A stretch of DNA of 6,105 nt, from contig JACQTL010000290.1 in the NCBI GenBank assembly GCA_016210805.1, positions 1 through 6,105 on the forward strand. The letters are read 5' to 3'. Shown here in pieces: positions 5,725 to 6,105 of the stretch; the stretch's first letter is position 1; each line of letters begins with the position of its first letter. The notes beneath the pieces were generated by a model. The model searched no databases and had not been told where the DNA came from. It saw nothing but the letters and a program-made list of their open reading frames with translations. The DNA is from Actinomycetota bacterium (lineage in GTDB: Bacteria > Actinomycetota > UBA4738 > G016210805). The position numbers and the translations under genes are program-made.

Positions 5725-6105
5725 AGCCCGCCCGGCGAGACCTTCCGGGGGACCGGACCCACCGGTCGTCGAGTGGCGCGTGGGGATGGCTCGCTCGGCA
5801 CGCCGGGCAGCACCTCACCGCCGGGGCGTGCCAGAGGCCCGCGGTGGTCCGGGGAGATCCCGTCGCCGGGAGATGGGTGTCGGAGGGCTGAGCCGAACGA
5901 TCTGCCACCGGACTGGCGGGTCCGTCCATGGATGTCGTGGGCGGACCCATGCGCTCCGTAGCCGATGCGTCCCTTTACTTGACTCAGGGACACAACTCGG
6001 AAAGTGCTGGCTGGAGCGTCACGGCGTACCCCGAGTGTGGCGAGGGCACTGTGGCGATGCGGGTTCCTCGGTCCGAGATGGGTTCGCGGTCCTTACCGCC
6101 CGAGG
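5725..6105. other. Stretch without a supportable gene
   Basis: There is no recognisable protein, tRNA or rRNA here. It contains a 6-bp hairpin GACCGG/CCGGTC (5751-5767, no T-run), 27 bases after the DUF2269-like stop, and a longer 10-bp hairpin (5918-5948). The final ~150 bases are noticeably less GC-rich than the rest. An ATG at 5928 opens a frame that stays open to the edge, starting MDVVGGPMRSVADASLYL. It has no clear ribosome-binding site, uses codons unlike its neighbours (TTA, CTT, AGT, GTA) and resembles nothing I know. It could be the start of a gene that continues beyond the window. Confidence 0.5.
5918..5948. repeat. 10-bp inverted repeat (hairpin)
   Basis: GGGTCCGTCC (5918-5927) pairs with GGGCGGACCC (5939-5948) with one G-U wobble, around an 11-base loop ATGGATGTCGT. 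No T-run follows. It may be a factor-independent-like terminator without its tail, or an operator. Its function is not known. Confidence 0.45.

Noticed and set aside
6075..6105. GGGTTCGCGG resembling a tRNA T-loop
   Set aside because: The flanking bases do not form the 5-bp T-stem, and no anticodon or acceptor arm is present.

Overview
The window is very GC-rich DNA, about 70% by eye, with dense, short-spaced genes. It looks like a chromosomal segment of an actinobacterium or close relative. Three things point there: a DUF222/HNH ('13E12-type') endonuclease gene, an archaeal-type ATP-dependent DNA ligase of the mycobacterial LigB type, and a LexA operator of the Gram-positive/mycobacterial form (CGAAC-N4-GTTCG). 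No mobile element, CRISPR array, tRNA or rRNA is visible.

Layout. On the left edge, a minus-strand ATP-dependent DNA ligase (N-terminal 187 residues only) diverges from a plus-strand AhpD/carboxymuconolactone-decarboxylase-like gene (620-1195). That gene has an in-frame TGA exactly where the second, peroxidatic Cys of the C-x-x-C motif belongs. A perfect 7-bp hairpin with a G in its loop lies at the right distance downstream to be a bacterial SECIS element, so I read it as a selenoprotein gene. A plus-strand lipoprotein with two PASTA domains follows (1283-1855). It meets a minus-strand operon head-on. In transcription order that operon holds a DUF222/HNH endonuclease (4471-3299), a SAM-dependent methyltransferase (ATGA overlap) and a DinB-like protein with a single-base frameshift near its end.

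The minus-strand operon is driven by a textbook sigma-70-type promoter, TTGACA-17 bp-TATAAT. Its spacer contains a perfect palindromic LexA box, so the operon is very probably part of the SOS (DNA damage) regulon. On the right, plus-strand genes encode a START/SRPBCC-like protein interrupted by an in-frame TAG and a four-helix DUF2269-like membrane protein. The last 380 bases hold no gene I can support.

Three of the eight genes are interrupted: one TGA, one frameshift, one TAG. The frameshift and the TAG fall at positions with no recoding signal and look like decay or sequence errors. The TGA differs because it sits on the catalytic Cys codon and has a SECIS-like hairpin. The main candidates for something new are the selenoprotein and the LexA-controlled endonuclease-methyltransferase-DinB operon.
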